From the NCBI RefSeq assembly GCF_030158565.1, contig NZ_JAOASQ010000033.1:1-56978 (forward strand): 56,978 nt of DNA, in the 5' to 3' direction. The translations under genes and the position numbers were made by a program. The DNA comes from Limnohabitans sp. Its GTDB lineage: Bacteria; Pseudomonadota; Gammaproteobacteria; Burkholderiales; Burkholderiaceae_C. Below the pieces are notes generated by a model that saw only the letters and a list, made by a program, of their open reading frames with translations, had not been told where the DNA came from and did not search any database. Of this stretch, positions 42,578-51,715 are shown in pieces; position 1 is the first letter of the stretch, and each line of letters opens with the position of its first letter.

Positions 42578-43804
42578 TTGGCTGCGTCCAGCGCAAACCC
42601 TGACGCCTTGAGCCACCCGCCACAGACACGCCACGCGCTGGTCATTGGTGCGGGTCTGTCCGGCTCCGCCGTAGCGCACAGCTTGGCCGTGCGCGGATGG
42701 GCCGTCACGGTCATCGACCAAGCGAGCGGTGTTGGCGCTGGTGCATCGGGTTTGCCTGCAGGTTTGGCCGCACCCCATGTCTCGCCCGACGACAACGTGC
42801 TGTCTCGCATCACGCGTGCGGGGGTTAGCGCGACGCTGCAACGCGCTCAGGCGCTGCTGCAAAGCGGCACCGACTGGGCACTGACGGGTGTTCTGGAACA
42901 CAACCTGGCAGGCAAACGCAAACTGCCCACAGCCGATCCGGGCTCCCCAGACAATGCGCTGGATGGCAGCAGCCCAGCCAGTGCAGCACAAATTGCGGCT
43001 GCAGGACTTGCGCCCGGCACACCGGCGCTCTGGCACGGGCAGGCCGGCTGGATCAGGCCCCGGCAATTGGTGGCGGCGCAGCTGCAAACACCGGGCGTAC
43101 AGGTGCTCTGGCAACACAAAGCGCAAGCCATTGAACGGCGCGGCGATCTATGGACCGTGACCGATGCCCAAGGCCAGACCCTGGGCCAAGCACCTTGGCT
43201 GGTGGTGGCCAGTGCCTTTGACAGCCTGGCTTTGCTGCAGCCCCTGCCCGGTTTTGCCGTACCGCTGAACCCCTTGCGTGGCCAAATCAGTTTTGGCCAC
43301 ATGCACGATTTGAACGAAGCTCAGCGCCAGCTCTTGCCCACGTTCCCGGTGAACGGCCACGGCAGCTTCATCAGCAACGTGCCCACCCCGGACGGTCAGC
43401 CCGGCTGGTACATCGGCTCCACCTTCGAGCGCAACTGCGAACAGGCCCCCGTGCGCGAAGAAGACCACGCGGCCAACCAATTGCGCCTGGCCACCTTGCT
43501 GCCCGACTTGGGTGAGGCCATGCAAGACCAGTTTGGCCCTGAGCGTGTGCACGGCTGGGCCGGCTTGCGCTGCACCCTGCCCAACCGCCTGCCCGCTGTG
43601 GGCCCCATCGACAGCGAACGGCTGCCCGGCCTGTGGCTGTGCGCGGGCATGGGCGCACGCGGCATCAGCTTGTCGGTGCTGTGCGGCGAACTTTTGACGG
43701 CTTGGCTCGAAAACGAAGCCCTGCCGTTGGCACCTTCACTGGCCAAGCATCTGGCGGCGGAGCGTTATAGGAAGCACCGAACGACTTGCACCTTACTGTG
43801 GTGA
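42578..43804 (+). CDS. FAD-dependent oxidoreductase, MnmC C-domain-like
   Basis: About 408 residues. N-terminal FAD motif ALVIGAGLSGSAVAHSLA, then ASGLPAGLAAPHVSPDDN and C-terminal GWAGLRCTLPNRLPAVGPI, all typical of the FAD domain of MnmC, which finishes mnm5s2U34 in tRNA. The methyltransferase half is absent, so this is a single-domain version or belongs to the related DadA group. No ATG is available: TTG at 42578 is listed, TTG 42608 or 42524 are alternatives. It follows the yggX stop directly. Confidence 0.75.
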   Translation: MAASSANPDALSHPPQTRHALVIGAGLSGSAVAHSLAVRGWAVTVIDQASGVGAGASGLPAGLAAPHVSPDDNVLSRITRAGVSATLQRAQALLQSGTDWALTGVLEHNLAGKRKLPTADPGSPDNALDGSSPASAAQIAAAGLAPGTPALWHGQAGWIRPRQLVAAQLQTPGVQVLWQHKAQAIERRGDLWTVTDAQGQTLGQAPWLVVASAFDSLALLQPLPGFAVPLNPLRGQISFGHMHDLNEAQRQLLPTFPVNGHGSFISNVPTPDGQPGWYIGSTFERNCEQAPVREEDHAANQLRLATLLPDLGEAMQDQFGPERVHGWAGLRCTLPNRLPAVGPIDSERLPGLWLCAGMGARGISLSVLCGELLTAWLENEALPLAPSLAKHLAAERYRKHRTTCTLLW

Positions 43805-43878
43805 CATGCCAGCCCGCTCCCGTTGGGAGCTCTATTCCTCATGCCTCCTCGCACTTGATGAGCGGCCCATGCCAAGCT

Positions 43879-44057
43879 GTCACCCCGCACTGGATGCTGG
43901 GTCCACGCCAACTTGTCACCCTGCACTTGATGCGGGGTCCATGCCTGCGCAAAGATGGATCCCGGGTCAAGCCCGGGATGACGAACGTTTGAGGAATGAC
44001 GAACGTTGGAGGGATGACGAAGTTTGTAGGGATGACGAACTGATCCAGGATGACGAG
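43879..44057. repeat. Cluster of family-B palindromes and decayed tandem copies
   Basis: Three palindromes (from 43879, 43915 and 43954; for example ATGGATCCCGGGTCAAGCCC and on) run into a degenerate 18-bp ladder of GGGATGACGAACGTTTGA-like units to 44057. No gene is seen in the 272-base gap. Confidence 0.85.
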
Positions 44058-44076
44058 TGAGCCCGGGATGAGGGCT

Positions 44077-45270
44077 TTACTTCATTGCTTCAGCCGGGCG
44101 ACGCGACTTCACATACGCATCGGTGGGCTGGTACGCCTTGCCGTCGGCGTAGCGCCACTGGACCATGGTGCCTTTGCCGCCGCGCTGGTCGAGCTTGCCG
44201 ACGTAGGCACCCATGGTGGATTGCTGGTCAATCGCGCGGAACTCGGCCGGGCCAAACGGGGTGCTGAACTTCAGGCCGCGCATGGCGTTGACCAGTTTTT
44301 CATTGTCAGTGCTGTTGGCCTTTTTGATGCCCGCAAAGATCGCCTGCATGGTGGCGTAACCCACCACCGAGCCGACCTTGGGGTTCTCGTTGAACTTCTT
44401 GTAGTAGTTGGCCGCAAAGCTGGCGTGTTCTTTGTTGTCGAGCTGGTCCCAAGGGTAGCCGGTCACGATCCAGCCCTTGGGCGTTTCGTCTTTCAGCACT
44501 TCCAGGTACTCGGGCTCACCCGACAGCAGCGATACCACGGGCGTCTTGGGGAAGACATTGCGCTGGTTACCCTCGCGCACCAGCTTGGCCAAGTCGGCGC
44601 CAAAGGTCACGTTGAAGATCGCGTCGGGTTTGCTGGCCATGGTGGCGGTCAGCGTGCTGCCCGCGTCGATCTTGCCTTGGGCGGGCCACTGCTCGCTCAC
44701 AAACTCCACATCGGGGCGCTTGGCCTTGAGCAGCTCCTTGAAGCTGGCCACGGCGCTTTGGCCGTATTCGTAGTTGGGCGCAATCGTGGCCCAGCGCTTG
44801 GCGGGCAGCTTGGCCGCTTCTTCGACCAGCATGGCCGCTTGCATGTAGGTGCTGGGGCGCAGGCGGAAGGTGTAGCGGTTGCCCTTGTCCCAAACGATGG
44901 CATCGGTCAGCGGCTCGCTGGCCACAAACAAGCGCTTGTTCTTTTGCGCATGGTCGGCCAGGGCCAGGCCCACGTTGGACAAAAAGCCTCCGGCCAGCAC
45001 ATCCACTTTTTCTTTGGAACTCAGCTCGATGGCATGGCGCAAAGCTTCTTCGGGTTTGCCGGCGTCGTCTCGGGCGATGACTTCGACCTTGCGGCCCAGC
45101 AGGCCACCTTGGGCGTTGATCTCTTCAACCGCCAGCTGCCAGCCTTGTTTGTAGGGCTGGGTGAACTGGGGGATGGCGGAATAGCTGTTGATTTCGCCAA
45201 TTTTGATGGGGGTCTGGGCAAAGGCTGTGGAGGCGACAAGCACCATGCCTGCGGTCATAAAACGGTTCAT
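44077..45270 (-). CDS. ABC transporter substrate-binding protein, LivJ-like
   Basis: 397 residues. Signal peptide (cleavage near STAFAQ), then a two-lobed periplasmic-binding fold of the branched-chain amino-acid/amide type: IKIGEINSYSAIPQFTQPYK, EINAQGGLLGRKVEVI and RDDAGKPEEA. No ABC permease or ATPase genes lie beside it, so it is an orphan receptor in this window. The ligand could be an amino acid, aromatic acid or urea-like compound. Confidence 0.9.
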   Translation of the reverse strand: MNRFMTAGMVLVASTAFAQTPIKIGEINSYSAIPQFTQPYKQGWQLAVEEINAQGGLLGRKVEVIARDDAGKPEEALRHAIELSSKEKVDVLAGGFLSNVGLALADHAQKNKRLFVASEPLTDAIVWDKGNRYTFRLRPSTYMQAAMLVEEAAKLPAKRWATIAPNYEYGQSAVASFKELLKAKRPDVEFVSEQWPAQGKIDAGSTLTATMASKPDAIFNVTFGADLAKLVREGNQRNVFPKTPVVSLLSGEPEYLEVLKDETPKGWIVTGYPWDQLDNKEHASFAANYYKKFNENPKVGSVVGYATMQAIFAGIKKANSTDNEKLVNAMRGLKFSTPFGPAEFRAIDQQSTMGAYVGKLDQRGGKGTMVQWRYADGKAYQPTDAYVKSRRPAEAMK

Positions 45271-45455
45271 AGGGTCCTAGGGGTTAGCGTTAAAAAACGA
45301 GACTTTACCAGCCGACTTCAAACCTGTCGCACCAGTGACATTCAGCAAGATCGCAAGCAGTGTGGCCAAAACCACAGACAGCACATGGCCCCATGGCCTG
45401 CGCTTGACGATCCGGTGTCGCCAACAGGCAGGCCATGTGGTGGGGTTTGCAAATA

Positions 45456-46703
45456 ATGAGCAGGATGAAACAAACCGACTTGTCCCGATTCCATGTGGCC
45501 TTGATCCTCGGCGGCGCTGCCGTGATGCTGAGTTTGGCCATGGGCATGCGCCAAAGCTTTGGTTTGCTGCAACCCCACATGATCCGCGACATCGGGATCA
45601 CCGCGGCCGACTTCTCGCTGGCCATTGCCATCCAGAACATCGTTTGGGGCGCCACTCAGCCCTTCATGGGCATCCTGGCCGACCGGCATGGGGCGCGCCC
45701 CGTGGCCTTGCTGGGCGTCGCAATTTATGCCTTGGGGTTGGTCTTTGCCCTCACGGCGACATCGGCTTGGGGCGTGACGCTGGGCATGGGCCTGTGTGTC
45801 GGCTTGGCGCTGTCGTGCACCGCATCCAACATCGCCATGAGCGTGACGGCCAAAGCCGTCTCACCCCTGCAGCGCAGCATGGCCATGGGCTCGGTGTCTG
45901 CCTTGGGCTCTTTGGGTCTGACCTTGGCCTCGCCCATGGCGCAACACCTGATCAGCACTGCGGGTTGGCAAACCGCCGTGATCGGCTTTTTGGGCTTGGC
46001 CGCGGTCATGCTGCCAGCGGCCTTCATGGCCGGGCGTGCGGACCAGATTGAAGTGCTAGCCCCCTTGGGCGTGCAACAAACCGTGACCGAAGCCATTCGT
46101 GAAGCCTTGGGCCATCGCGGTTACCTGTTGTTGGCCATTGCCTTCTTTGTGTGCGGCTTGCAATTGGTCTTCATCACCACCCATTTGCCCACTTACCTGG
46201 ACATCTGCGGCATGGACCCCAGCGTGGGCAGCACAGCCCTGGCACTGGTGGGCCTGTTCAACGTGATGGGCTCCTACCTGTTCGGCTGGTTGGGCGGCAA
46301 ATATTCCAAACGCATGCTCTTGGGCGGCATTTATGTGCTGCGCTCGGTCATCATCGCGGTGTATTTTCTGACGCCGCCCACCCCCACCAGCACTTTGGTC
46401 TTTGCCGCCGCCATGGGCACGCTGTGGTTGGGCGTGGTCCCCTTGGTCTCAGGTCTGGTGATCCATTTGTTTGGCCTTCGCTACATGGCCACTTTGTCCG
46501 GCGTGGCGTTTTTCAGCCACCAAGTGGGCTCCTTCATCGGCGCCTGGGGCGGTGGTTTGATTTACAACCGCCTGGGCAATTACGACCTGGCCTGGCAAGG
46601 CGCCGTGGCCATTGGCTTGTCGGCGGGCCTGTTTCAAATGACCATGAATGTGAAGCCTTCTGCCCGAATCCTGGCGGAACGGTCAGCCGCCGTGGGCGCT
46701 TGA
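45456..46703 (+). CDS. Major facilitator superfamily transporter
   Basis: 415 residues with 12 predicted helices. GMRQSFGLLQPHMIRDIGI and the loop 2-3 motif GILADRHGARPV place it in the MFS group near oxalate/formate and monocarboxylate carriers. ATG 45456 has a GGGG stretch about 10 nt upstream; 45435 and 45465 are alternatives. It diverges from the Liv-type binding protein by about 185 bp. The substrate is unknown. Confidence 0.9.
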   Translation: MSRMKQTDLSRFHVALILGGAAVMLSLAMGMRQSFGLLQPHMIRDIGITAADFSLAIAIQNIVWGATQPFMGILADRHGARPVALLGVAIYALGLVFALTATSAWGVTLGMGLCVGLALSCTASNIAMSVTAKAVSPLQRSMAMGSVSALGSLGLTLASPMAQHLISTAGWQTAVIGFLGLAAVMLPAAFMAGRADQIEVLAPLGVQQTVTEAIREALGHRGYLLLAIAFFVCGLQLVFITTHLPTYLDICGMDPSVGSTALALVGLFNVMGSYLFGWLGGKYSKRMLLGGIYVLRSVIIAVYFLTPPTPTSTLVFAAAMGTLWLGVVPLVSGLVIHLFGLRYMATLSGVAFFSHQVGSFIGAWGGGLIYNRLGNYDLAWQGAVAIGLSAGLFQMTMNVKPSARILAERSAAVGA

Positions 46704-46785
46704 ACACGTTCTTATATCGATTTGAAATATATCTACAACCAATAAATCGTTTGTTTTGGCATAAAGGACGTTTACAGTCCTGCCC
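46704..46785 (+). promoter_or_regulatory. AT-rich control region ahead of the sulfate-assimilation genes
   Basis: The gap contains CTTATATCGATTTGAAATAT (46711 onward), an imperfect dyad, and a TTTGGCATAAAGG stretch, in sharp contrast to the GC-rich surroundings. A CysB-type LysR site is plausible by position; a related TTTTATATCCGTATAACC box lies ahead of yggX. Not a confirmed site. Confidence 0.4.
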
Positions 46786-47577
46786 ATGGTTGATTTCGCT
46801 TATGTCTTTGCAGGTTTCTTCGTCGGCACCATCGTGGGTCTGACGGGCGTCGGTGGCGGCTCCTTGATGACGCCGCTGCTGATCTTTTTCTTCGGCGTGA
46901 AGCCCTACATGGCGGTCGGCACCGACTTGCTGTTTGCAGCCTTCACCAAGCTGGGCGGCACCGTGAGCTTTGCACGCCAGCGCATCGTGCCTTGGCGCGT
47001 GGTGGGTCTGCTCAGCGCGGGCAGCATTCCTGCCTGCCTGGTGACCTTGGGCATCTTGCGCTGGGTGGGCCCGGCCGACCCCAAGGTGCAGGCCTTGATG
47101 ACCACCACCTTGGGCGTGGCCTTGCTGCTGACCGCTGCGGCCATGCTTTACAAAGCGGTGCGCGGCAAACAAGTGCCCCGCCAGCTGGCCGCTCAGGATG
47201 AAGCCCGCGCCACTACCCCCCGCCACTGGAGCCTGCCATTGTTGTTTGGCGCCCTGATCGGCACCTTGGTCACACTCACCTCGGTGGGTGCAGGTGCCAT
47301 TGGCGTCACCGTGCTGATGGTGCTGTATCCTCTGCTGCCTTTACCGCGCATCGTGGCGGCCGACATTGCTTATGCCGTGCCACTGACTTTGGTGGCCGGT
47401 TTGGGCCATGCGTCACTCGGCTCGGTGGACTGGCCGCTGCTGGCCAAGTTGCTGGCGGGGTCGCTCCCCGGCATCTGGCTGGGCTCGCGCCTGACACACC
47501 ACACGCCTGACCGCGTGATCCGCTCGTTGCTGTCCGTGCTGCTCGCATGGGCAGGCACCAAGCTGGTCCTGATTTAA
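46786..47577 (+). CDS. TauE/SafE family sulfite exporter-like permease
   Basis: 263 residues with about eight membrane helices and internal duplication: GLTGVGGGSLMTPLLI in the first half and TLTSVGAGAIGVTVLM in the second, the family's paired signature. It heads the sulfur cluster, 21 bp before cysI, so a role in moving sulfite or a sulfonate intermediate is likely. Direction of transport is not known. Confidence 0.88.
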   Translation: MVDFAYVFAGFFVGTIVGLTGVGGGSLMTPLLIFFFGVKPYMAVGTDLLFAAFTKLGGTVSFARQRIVPWRVVGLLSAGSIPACLVTLGILRWVGPADPKVQALMTTTLGVALLLTAAAMLYKAVRGKQVPRQLAAQDEARATTPRHWSLPLLFGALIGTLVTLTSVGAGAIGVTVLMVLYPLLPLPRIVAADIAYAVPLTLVAGLGHASLGSVDWPLLAKLLAGSLPGIWLGSRLTHHTPDRVIRSLLSVLLAWAGTKLVLI

Positions 47578-47598
47578 TCTTTTTCTATTGCTGTTGAT

Positions 47599-49407
47599 AT
47601 GTACCAGTACACCGAATTCGACAAAGCCTTTGTGCGCGCCCGCGCTGCAGAGTTCCGCGACCAGCTGGGTCGCTGGCAAACCGGTCAGCTGACCGAAGAC
47701 CAATTCCGCCCCCTGCGCCTGCAAAACGGCTGGTATGTGCAGCGCTACGCGCCCATGCTGCGCGTGGCGGTGCCCTACGGCGAGATCAACGCCGCCCAGA
47801 TCAAGGTGTTGGCCAAGATCGCCCGCGAATTCGACACACCCGATGCATCCTTGCTGGCCGAAGCGCAAGCCACCCAAGACAAAATCGCCGGACTGGCCCC
47901 CAAGCTGACCACCAACTACGGCCACTTCACCACGCGCCAGAACGTGCAGTTCAACTGGATTCCGCTGGACAAATCGGCCGACGTGATGGAGCTGCTGGCC
48001 ACCGTGAACATGCACGGCATCCAGACCAGCGGCAACTGCATCCGCAACACCACCACCGACGAGCTGGCCGGTGTGGCCGTGGACGAAGTGGTCGACCCGC
48101 GCCCCTATGCCGAGCTGATCCGCCAATGGAGCACGCTGCACCCCGAGTTTGCGCACCTGCCGCGCAAGTTCAAGATCGCCATCACCGGCGCCACCGAAGA
48201 CCGCGCCGCCATTGGCTGGCACGACGTGGGCCTGCAGGTCATCCAAAACGCTGCTGGCAAGGTCGGCTTCAAGGTGCTGGTGGGTGGCGGCATGGGCCGC
48301 ACGCCCGTCAACGGTGTGGTGATCCGTGAGTTCTTGCCTTGGCAGGACATCATGAACTACCTCGAAGCCGTGGTGCGCGTCTACAACCGCTGGGGTCGCC
48401 GCGACAACAAGTACAAGGCCCGCATCAAAATTTTGGTCAAGGCCGAAGGCCAGCGCTACTTTGACGAAGTCGAGACCGAGTTCCGTGAAATCATCGAACG
48501 CGATGGCGCGCCGCACACCCTGCCGCAAGCCGAACTCGACCGCGTGAAAGCCGGTTTTGTGGACCCCGCCCTGAATCTGCCCGAGAACACAGATGAGTGG
48601 TTGGCCCAGGCCGAAGCGACGCTCAGCATCGAAGCGGCCAAGACGCCCGCCTTTGCCCGCTGGCTGGCACGCAACGTCAAGCCACACCGCAACCCCCAAC
48701 TGCGCGCTGTATCGCTGTCCTTCAAGCGCCCAGGCTACGCCCCCGGTGACGCCACGGCCGAGCAGCTCGACGCCGCTGCGGCCCTGGTCGAGAAATACTC
48801 GGCGGGCGAAGCCCGTGTCTCGCACACCCAAAACCTGCTGCTGCCTTGGGTGCGCCTGGACCAGCTGCACGCCCTGTGGCTCGAAGCCAAGGCGCTGGGC
48901 GTGGCCCAGCCCAACATTGGCCTCTTGACCGACATGATCGCCTGCCCCGGCGGCGACTACTGCGCGCTGGCCAATGCCCGCTCCATCCCCACGGCCAGCG
49001 CCATCACCGAGCGCTACCAAGACCTGGACGAGCTGGAAGACCTGGGACACATCGACTTCCACATCAGCGGCTGCATCAACTCCTGCGGTCACCACCACTC
49101 GGGCCACATCGGCATTTTGGGTGTCGACAAAGACGGCAAGGAGTGGTACCAGGTCACGCTGGGCGGCTCGGACGGCAAAGACCTGTCCGGCGCGGCCACA
49201 CCCGGCAAGGTGGTCGGCCCGTCGTTCTCCTCCTTCGAGGTGCCCGACGTGATCGAAGCCATCCTGGACACCTACAAACAACTGCGCGTGGCGACGGCCA
49301 ACGGCAAGCAGGAAGCCTTCATCGAGACCCTGCACCGTGTCGGCAACGACCCGTTCAAGGCTGCAGCCAACGCGGCGCGCCACCCAGCCGAAGAAACCTC
49401 CGCCTGA
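47599..49407 (+). CDS. cysI: Sulfite reductase, siroheme/4Fe-4S haemoprotein
   Basis: 602 residues. Two ferrodoxin-like half-domains and duplicated siroheme-binding modules. TTNYGHFTTRQNVQFNWI lies near residue 110; cluster ligands come as ACPGGDYCALA (Cys-x5-Cys) and GCINSCGHHH (Cys-x3-Cys). It reduces sulfite to sulfide. It could be called nitrite/sulfite reductase, but the neighbours DUF934, cysH, cysD and cysN settle the sulfur role. No cysJ flavoprotein is present, so electrons may come from ferredoxin. Confidence 0.93.
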   Translation: MYQYTEFDKAFVRARAAEFRDQLGRWQTGQLTEDQFRPLRLQNGWYVQRYAPMLRVAVPYGEINAAQIKVLAKIAREFDTPDASLLAEAQATQDKIAGLAPKLTTNYGHFTTRQNVQFNWIPLDKSADVMELLATVNMHGIQTSGNCIRNTTTDELAGVAVDEVVDPRPYAELIRQWSTLHPEFAHLPRKFKIAITGATEDRAAIGWHDVGLQVIQNAAGKVGFKVLVGGGMGRTPVNGVVIREFLPWQDIMNYLEAVVRVYNRWGRRDNKYKARIKILVKAEGQRYFDEVETEFREIIERDGAPHTLPQAELDRVKAGFVDPALNLPENTDEWLAQAEATLSIEAAKTPAFARWLARNVKPHRNPQLRAVSLSFKRPGYAPGDATAEQLDAAAALVEKYSAGEARVSHTQNLLLPWVRLDQLHALWLEAKALGVAQPNIGLLTDMIACPGGDYCALANARSIPTASAITERYQDLDELEDLGHIDFHISGCINSCGHHHSGHIGILGVDKDGKEWYQVTLGGSDGKDLSGAATPGKVVGPSFSSFEVPDVIEAILDTYKQLRVATANGKQEAFIETLHRVGNDPFKAAANAARHPAEETSA

Positions 49408-49414
49408 AGTCCCT

Positions 49415-49475
49415 TGTAGGAGCCGCGCCCTCGCGGCGATGAATAGCCAATCGCGGCGAGGGCGCCGCTCCTACA
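49415..49475. repeat. REP-like palindrome, family C
   Basis: TGTAGGAGCCGCGCCCTCGC and its inverted mate GCGAGGGCGCCGCTCCTACA are 9 bp or so apart, between cysI and the DUF934 gene. A widespread type of repeat in beta- and gammaproteobacteria. It could form a long hairpin in the cys mRNA. Confidence 0.85.
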
Positions 49476-49491
49476 GCAGAAAAAAACGACC

Positions 49492-49869
49492 ATGAAAATC
49501 ATCACCGCACAAGAACACCAGACCGCCAGCAAAACCGGCGTCTTGGAACTCGCCAACGACGTGGACCCGCGCACGCTGGATCTGTCGGGCATCACCCGCA
49601 TCGACCTGCAGTTCCCGGCTTTCACCGATGGCCGCGCCTACAGCCAGGCCTTTTTGCTGCGCCGCCGCCTGCGCTTTTCAGGCGAGCTGCGCGCCACCGG
49701 CGACGTGCTGATCGACCAACTGGTGCAGATGCAGCGCACTGGCTTTGACGTGGCTGTGCTGAAAGAAGGCGTCGATGCCAGCGCCGCCCAGCGCCAGCTG
49801 GACCGCTACGCCGGTTTCTACCAAGGCTCGGCTGTGGAAACGCAACCTCATTTCGCGCAGGCGGCCTGA
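49492..49869 (+). CDS. DUF934 protein of sulfur assimilation
   Basis: 125 residues. Contains LDLSGITRIDLQFPAFTDGRA (family core, first 20 shown as LDLSGITRID...) and RLRFSGELRATGDVLIDQL. DUF934 proteins are found almost only between cysI and cysH in proteobacteria; a helper or electron-transfer role to CysI has been suggested but not shown. Its stop overlaps the cysH start (TGATG). Confidence 0.85.
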   Translation: MKIITAQEHQTASKTGVLELANDVDPRTLDLSGITRIDLQFPAFTDGRAYSQAFLLRRRLRFSGELRATGDVLIDQLVQMQRTGFDVAVLKEGVDASAAQRQLDRYAGFYQGSAVETQPHFAQAA

Positions 49870-50624
49870 TGACTTCGTCACTGATTTCTTCCCGCAGCGC
49901 ACCGCTCAAAGCCACCGAGCAAAACGCCAAAGCCAGCCCTGACTTTGCCGCCAAGTTGGCGGAGACCCAGGCCTTGCTGCAACGCGCAGCCGCCGAGTTC
50001 ACCCCGGTGACCCAAGCCTCCAGCCTGGGCGCCGAAGACGTGGTGATCACGCACCTGATCAACAGCCTGCAGCTCGACATTCCGGTGTTTGTGCTGGAGA
50101 CAGGCGCGCTGCACACCGAAACCCTGGCCTTGTTGGAACGCACGCAGGCACATTCGCGTGCGCCCATCCACGTGTTCCGCCCTGAGCAGGAAGCGGTGAT
50201 CCAGTTCGTGCGCGACAAAGGCCAGGACGCGATTTACAAGACGATGGAACTGCGCAAGGAGTGCTGCGGCATCCGCAAGATGGAGCCGCTGGCCCGCGCC
50301 CTGAAGGGACAACGCGCTTGGATCACGGGCTTGCGTCAGGAGCAATCCACCGCCCGCGCCGAAGTGCCGCTGCTGGACACCAGCGAAGAAGCCACCAAAC
50401 ACCTGGCCAAGTTCAACCCGCTGGCCAAGTGGACCTGGGGCGACGTGTGGCACTACATCGCCGAAAACCAAGTGGACTACAACCCGCTGCACGACCAGTT
50501 CTTCCCCAGCATCGGCTGCGCCCCTTGCACCCGCGCCATCAGCCTGGGCGAAGAGTTCCGCGCAGGCCGCTGGTGGTGGGAAGACGAGGCGGCCAAGGAG
50601 TGTGGGCTGCACGTCAAGAAATGA
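49869..50624 (+). CDS. cysH: Adenylyl-sulfate (APS) reductase
   Basis: 251 residues. PP-loop-type fold with SSLGAEDVVITHLI; KECCGIRKMEPL and GCAPCTRAI supply the CC...CxxC ligands of a 4Fe-4S cluster. This cluster marks enzymes that reduce APS directly rather than PAPS. WITGLRQEQS carries conserved Arg residues. Absence of cysC (APS kinase) in the cluster agrees with the APS route. Thioredoxin would be the reductant. Confidence 0.94.
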   Translation: MTSSLISSRSAPLKATEQNAKASPDFAAKLAETQALLQRAAAEFTPVTQASSLGAEDVVITHLINSLQLDIPVFVLETGALHTETLALLERTQAHSRAPIHVFRPEQEAVIQFVRDKGQDAIYKTMELRKECCGIRKMEPLARALKGQRAWITGLRQEQSTARAEVPLLDTSEEATKHLAKFNPLAKWTWGDVWHYIAENQVDYNPLHDQFFPSIGCAPCTRAISLGEEFRAGRWWWEDEAAKECGLHVKK

Positions 50625-50634
50625 TTTGGGGGAG

Positions 50635-50710
50635 TGATGTGTGGGGCGCGGCAGGCTCCTCAGAAGTCGCTTCGCGCCACACATCGTCGCCTCCCGCGCC
50701 CCACACATCA
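50635..50710. repeat. Large inverted repeat between cysH and cysD
   Basis: TGATGTGTGGGGCGCG (50635-50650) and CGCGCCCCACACATCA (50695-50710) are perfect 16-bp complements around 44 nt. The loop contains a third partial copy (CGCGCCACACATCG, about 50673-50686) that could pair with the left arm instead. No T tract follows. Confidence 0.88.
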
Positions 50711-50769
50711 AGTCGATCACCCTTGGATATTTCTGACGCCGCCTTGACCAAATTTGAAGAGTAATCAAC

Positions 50770-51699
50770 ATGAACGCCATGACACAAACCGAGTTGCACA
50801 CCCTGAGCAACAGCCACCTCGATGCGCTGGAGGAAGAGACGATCTTCATCCTGCGTGAAGTCGCCGCCGCCTTCGAGCGCCCCACCTTGCTGTTTTCGGG
50901 TGGCAAGGATTCGCTGGTCATGCTCAAGTGCGCCGAAAAGGCGTTCGGTGCGGGCCGCATCCCCTACCCGCTGCTGATGATCGACACCGGACACAACTTC
51001 AAGGAAGTGACCGATTTCCGCGACTCGCGTGCCAAAGAACTCGGCGCCGAGCTGATCGTGCGCAGCGTTGAAGACTCGATGAAGCGCGGCACCGTGCGCC
51101 TGGCCCACCCGGGCGAGAGCCGCAACGTGCACCAGTCGGTCACGCTGCTCGAAGCGATTGAAGAGTTCGGTTTTGACGCGCTGATCGGCGGTGCCCGCCG
51201 CGACGAAGAAAAGGCCCGTGCCAAGGAGCGCATCTTTTCGCACCGCGACAGCTTTGGCCAGTGGCAGCCCAAGGCCCAGCGCCCCGAACTGTGGACGCTG
51301 TTCAACACCCGCTTGCAACCGGGCGAGCACTTTCGCGTGTTCCCGATCAGCAACTGGACCGAGCTGGACGTGTGGCAATACATCGCCCGCGAAAACATCG
51401 CGCTGCCTTCGATCTACTACACCCACAAGCGCGAGGTGGTGGACCGCCGCGGTTTGCTGGTGCCCGTGACCGAATTGACACCACCCAAAGACGGCGAAAA
51501 GGTTGAGATTCGCGACGTGCGTTTCCGCACCGTGGGCGACATCACCTGCACCTGCCCGGTGGAAAGCGATGCGGCCACGCCCGAGCAGATCGTGATCGAG
51601 ACGCTGGCGGCCGATGTGAGCGAGCGCGGCGCGACCCGCATGGACGACAAGACGTCCGAGGCTTCGATGGAGAAGCGCAAAAAAGACGGCTATTTCTGA
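50770..51699 (+). CDS. cysD: Sulfate adenylyltransferase subunit 2
   Basis: 309 residues. PP-loop LLFSGGKDSLVML binds ATP; ALIGGARRDEEKARAKER and RVFPISNWTELDVWQYI are typical. Makes APS from sulfate and ATP, driven by the CysN GTPase encoded 16 bp downstream. In most relatives it directly follows cysH; here a 145-bp gap with a large inverted repeat separates them. Confidence 0.97.
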   Translation: MNAMTQTELHTLSNSHLDALEEETIFILREVAAAFERPTLLFSGGKDSLVMLKCAEKAFGAGRIPYPLLMIDTGHNFKEVTDFRDSRAKELGAELIVRSVEDSMKRGTVRLAHPGESRNVHQSVTLLEAIEEFGFDALIGGARRDEEKARAKERIFSHRDSFGQWQPKAQRPELWTLFNTRLQPGEHFRVFPISNWTELDVWQYIARENIALPSIYYTHKREVVDRRGLLVPVTELTPPKDGEKVEIRDVRFRTVGDITCTCPVESDAATPEQIVIETLAADVSERGATRMDDKTSEASMEKRKKDGYF

Positions 51700-51715
51700 T
51701 CAGGGAGCAAAAGAC

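Noticed and set aside
44077..46703. Liv-type binding protein and MFS carrier as one uptake system
   Set aside because: They are divergent and from unrelated transporter classes; no ABC components are present.
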